Assembly (NCBI RefSeq): GCF_038396785.1
Contig: NZ_CP151087.1
Coordinates: 744,001 to 808,000 of the forward strand
Source of the DNA: Sphingobacterium thalpophilum
GTDB taxonomy: Bacteria; Bacteroidota; Bacteroidia; Sphingobacteriales; Sphingobacteriaceae
Length of the DNA: 64,000 nucleotides
Reading direction: 5' to 3'
Shown: one piece after another, positions 63,560 to 64,000 of the stretch
How the letters are laid out: each line of letters begins with the position of its first letter
How positions within the stretch are numbered: the first letter of the stretch is position 1
Notes under the pieces: generated by a model
What the model was told of the DNA's origin: nothing
Database searches by the model: none
The model's input: only the letters and a program-made list of their open reading frames with translations
Position numbers and translations under genes: made by a program

Positions 63560-64000
63560 TAGGATTCGATTTCTGTGGTACAAGCATAGCTTTTTTCATC
63601 ATTTCGATATTGACCCCTATTTTTCAATCTGCGAAGATCTTTAGCTGTCCCTTTTTTCCTTTTATAGGCGGCCTGAAAAAGGGATCATCTATCCATTGCC
63701 AGATGTTTATTTTCACGAAGATATTCATTCTGATGAATGCGACCAGATTGGACAGGTTCCAGTCATATTTGGCCTTTTTTTGTAAGTATTTTAACAGTAA
63801 TATGCCAATGAGTGAAGTCCAGATCTGGATCATCACTGCATTTTCAGAAGTCCCTATGAATGTCGATACTTTTAAGCGCTGCTTTAGATGCTTGAAGAAG
63901 ACTTCGATATGCCAGCGTTGTTTATAGATGTTTGCCACCAAAGAAGCCTTCCACTTCGTATTATTGGTCAAAAAGTGGTACTCATTGCCAGTGGTGCTGT
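63560..64000. mobile_element. IS4-family insertion sequence, partial
   Basis: The partial transposase and about 60 non-coding bases beyond its stop are the left end of an insertion sequence that continues outside the window. The exact terminus cannot be fixed without the other end; 63560 is approximate. Confidence 0.5.
63624..64000 (-). CDS. IS4-family transposase, C-terminal part (runs off window)
   Basis: The reverse-strand frame is open to the window end, so this is the 3' part of a transposase gene (about 125 codons seen). YKQRWHIEVFFKHLK is the Y-(2)-R-(3)-E-(6)-K signature around the third catalytic Glu of IS4-family DDE enzymes. It ends at 63624. No start codon is inside the window, so completeness cannot be judged. 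Confidence 0.85.
   Translation of the reverse strand, partial: STTGNEYHFLTNNTKWKASLVANIYKQRWHIEVFFKHLKQRLKVSTFIGTSENAVMIQIWTSLIGILLLKYLQKKAKYDWNLSNLVAFIRMNIFVKINIWQWIDDPFFRPPIKGKKGQLKIFAD

Overview
The window looks like chromosomal DNA from a member of the Bacteroidota, most likely family Sphingobacteriaceae (Sphingobacterium-like). The DNA is AT-rich. Many genes are preceded by the Bacteroidota promoter element TAnnTTTG, often only a few bases before the start codon and without a Shine-Dalgarno sequence. The gene content also fits this phylum: a SpmA-SpmB fusion protein, FabV, a TIGR02757 protein, an extended LysRS, many lipoproteins and several outer-membrane beta-barrels. The genus is inferred; no rRNA gene is present to prove it.

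Layout. 1-5 kb: a thioredoxin-like protein, purN, a small Cys-rich protein, an MFS transporter, a DUF4442 protein, and a lipoprotein / SCO1 / cytochrome c cluster. 5.3-11.6 kb: a TetR-TolC-adaptor-RND efflux operon with a palindrome at the regulator start. 11.7-16.5 kb: a HAD phosphatase, an ECF sigma factor with a membrane-anchored beta-barrel partner, and lysS. 16.5-24.3 kb: a non-coding stretch with 11-bp phased repeats and a large hairpin, then a patatin phospholipase, SpmAB, mgsA, an OsmC-like protein, coaA, an MscS channel and a copper-type P1B ATPase. 24.4-29.4 kb: gyrA followed closely by two secreted TPR proteins. 29.4-34.4 kb: FKBP, OsmC, a small lipoprotein, MFS, fabV and a DMT-type exporter whose 5' end appears frameshifted. 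34.4-37.8 kb: an ABC exporter split in two by a 1.5-kb IS110-family element. 37.9-47.9 kb: S1/P1 nuclease, DUF4268, lipocalin, ammonium transporter and porin, DUF937-OmpA protein, NUDIX, two L,D-transpeptidases and an esterase. 48.1-59.7 kb: sbcDC, a decayed gene, an AI-2E family permease, a His-rich thioredoxin lipoprotein with gap, TIGR02757 with pyrD, and an ABC-F ATPase. 59.9-64 kb: tRNA-Lys, a P-loop NTPase pair, an ABM-like protein, an acyltransferase, a YdcF protein and the 3' end of an IS4-family transposase running off the window.

Most genes are housekeeping or envelope functions in short operons separated by strong, often bidirectional, hairpin terminators. Functional groupings visible here are copper and cytochrome oxidase assembly (SCO1, cytochrome c, CopA-like), drug efflux (RND operon, two MFS proteins, DMT), peptidoglycan remodelling (two YkuD enzymes, OmpA), ammonium uptake (Amt plus porin) and DNA metabolism (gyrA, sbcCD, S1/P1 nuclease). 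There is no CRISPR array, prophage or recognisable complete defence island. The most unusual items are the phased repeat array before the patatin gene, the sigma-factor-linked protein that combines a transmembrane helix with a beta-barrel, the clean IS110 interruption of the ABC exporter with possible bridge-RNA sequence, and two genes disrupted by frameshifts.
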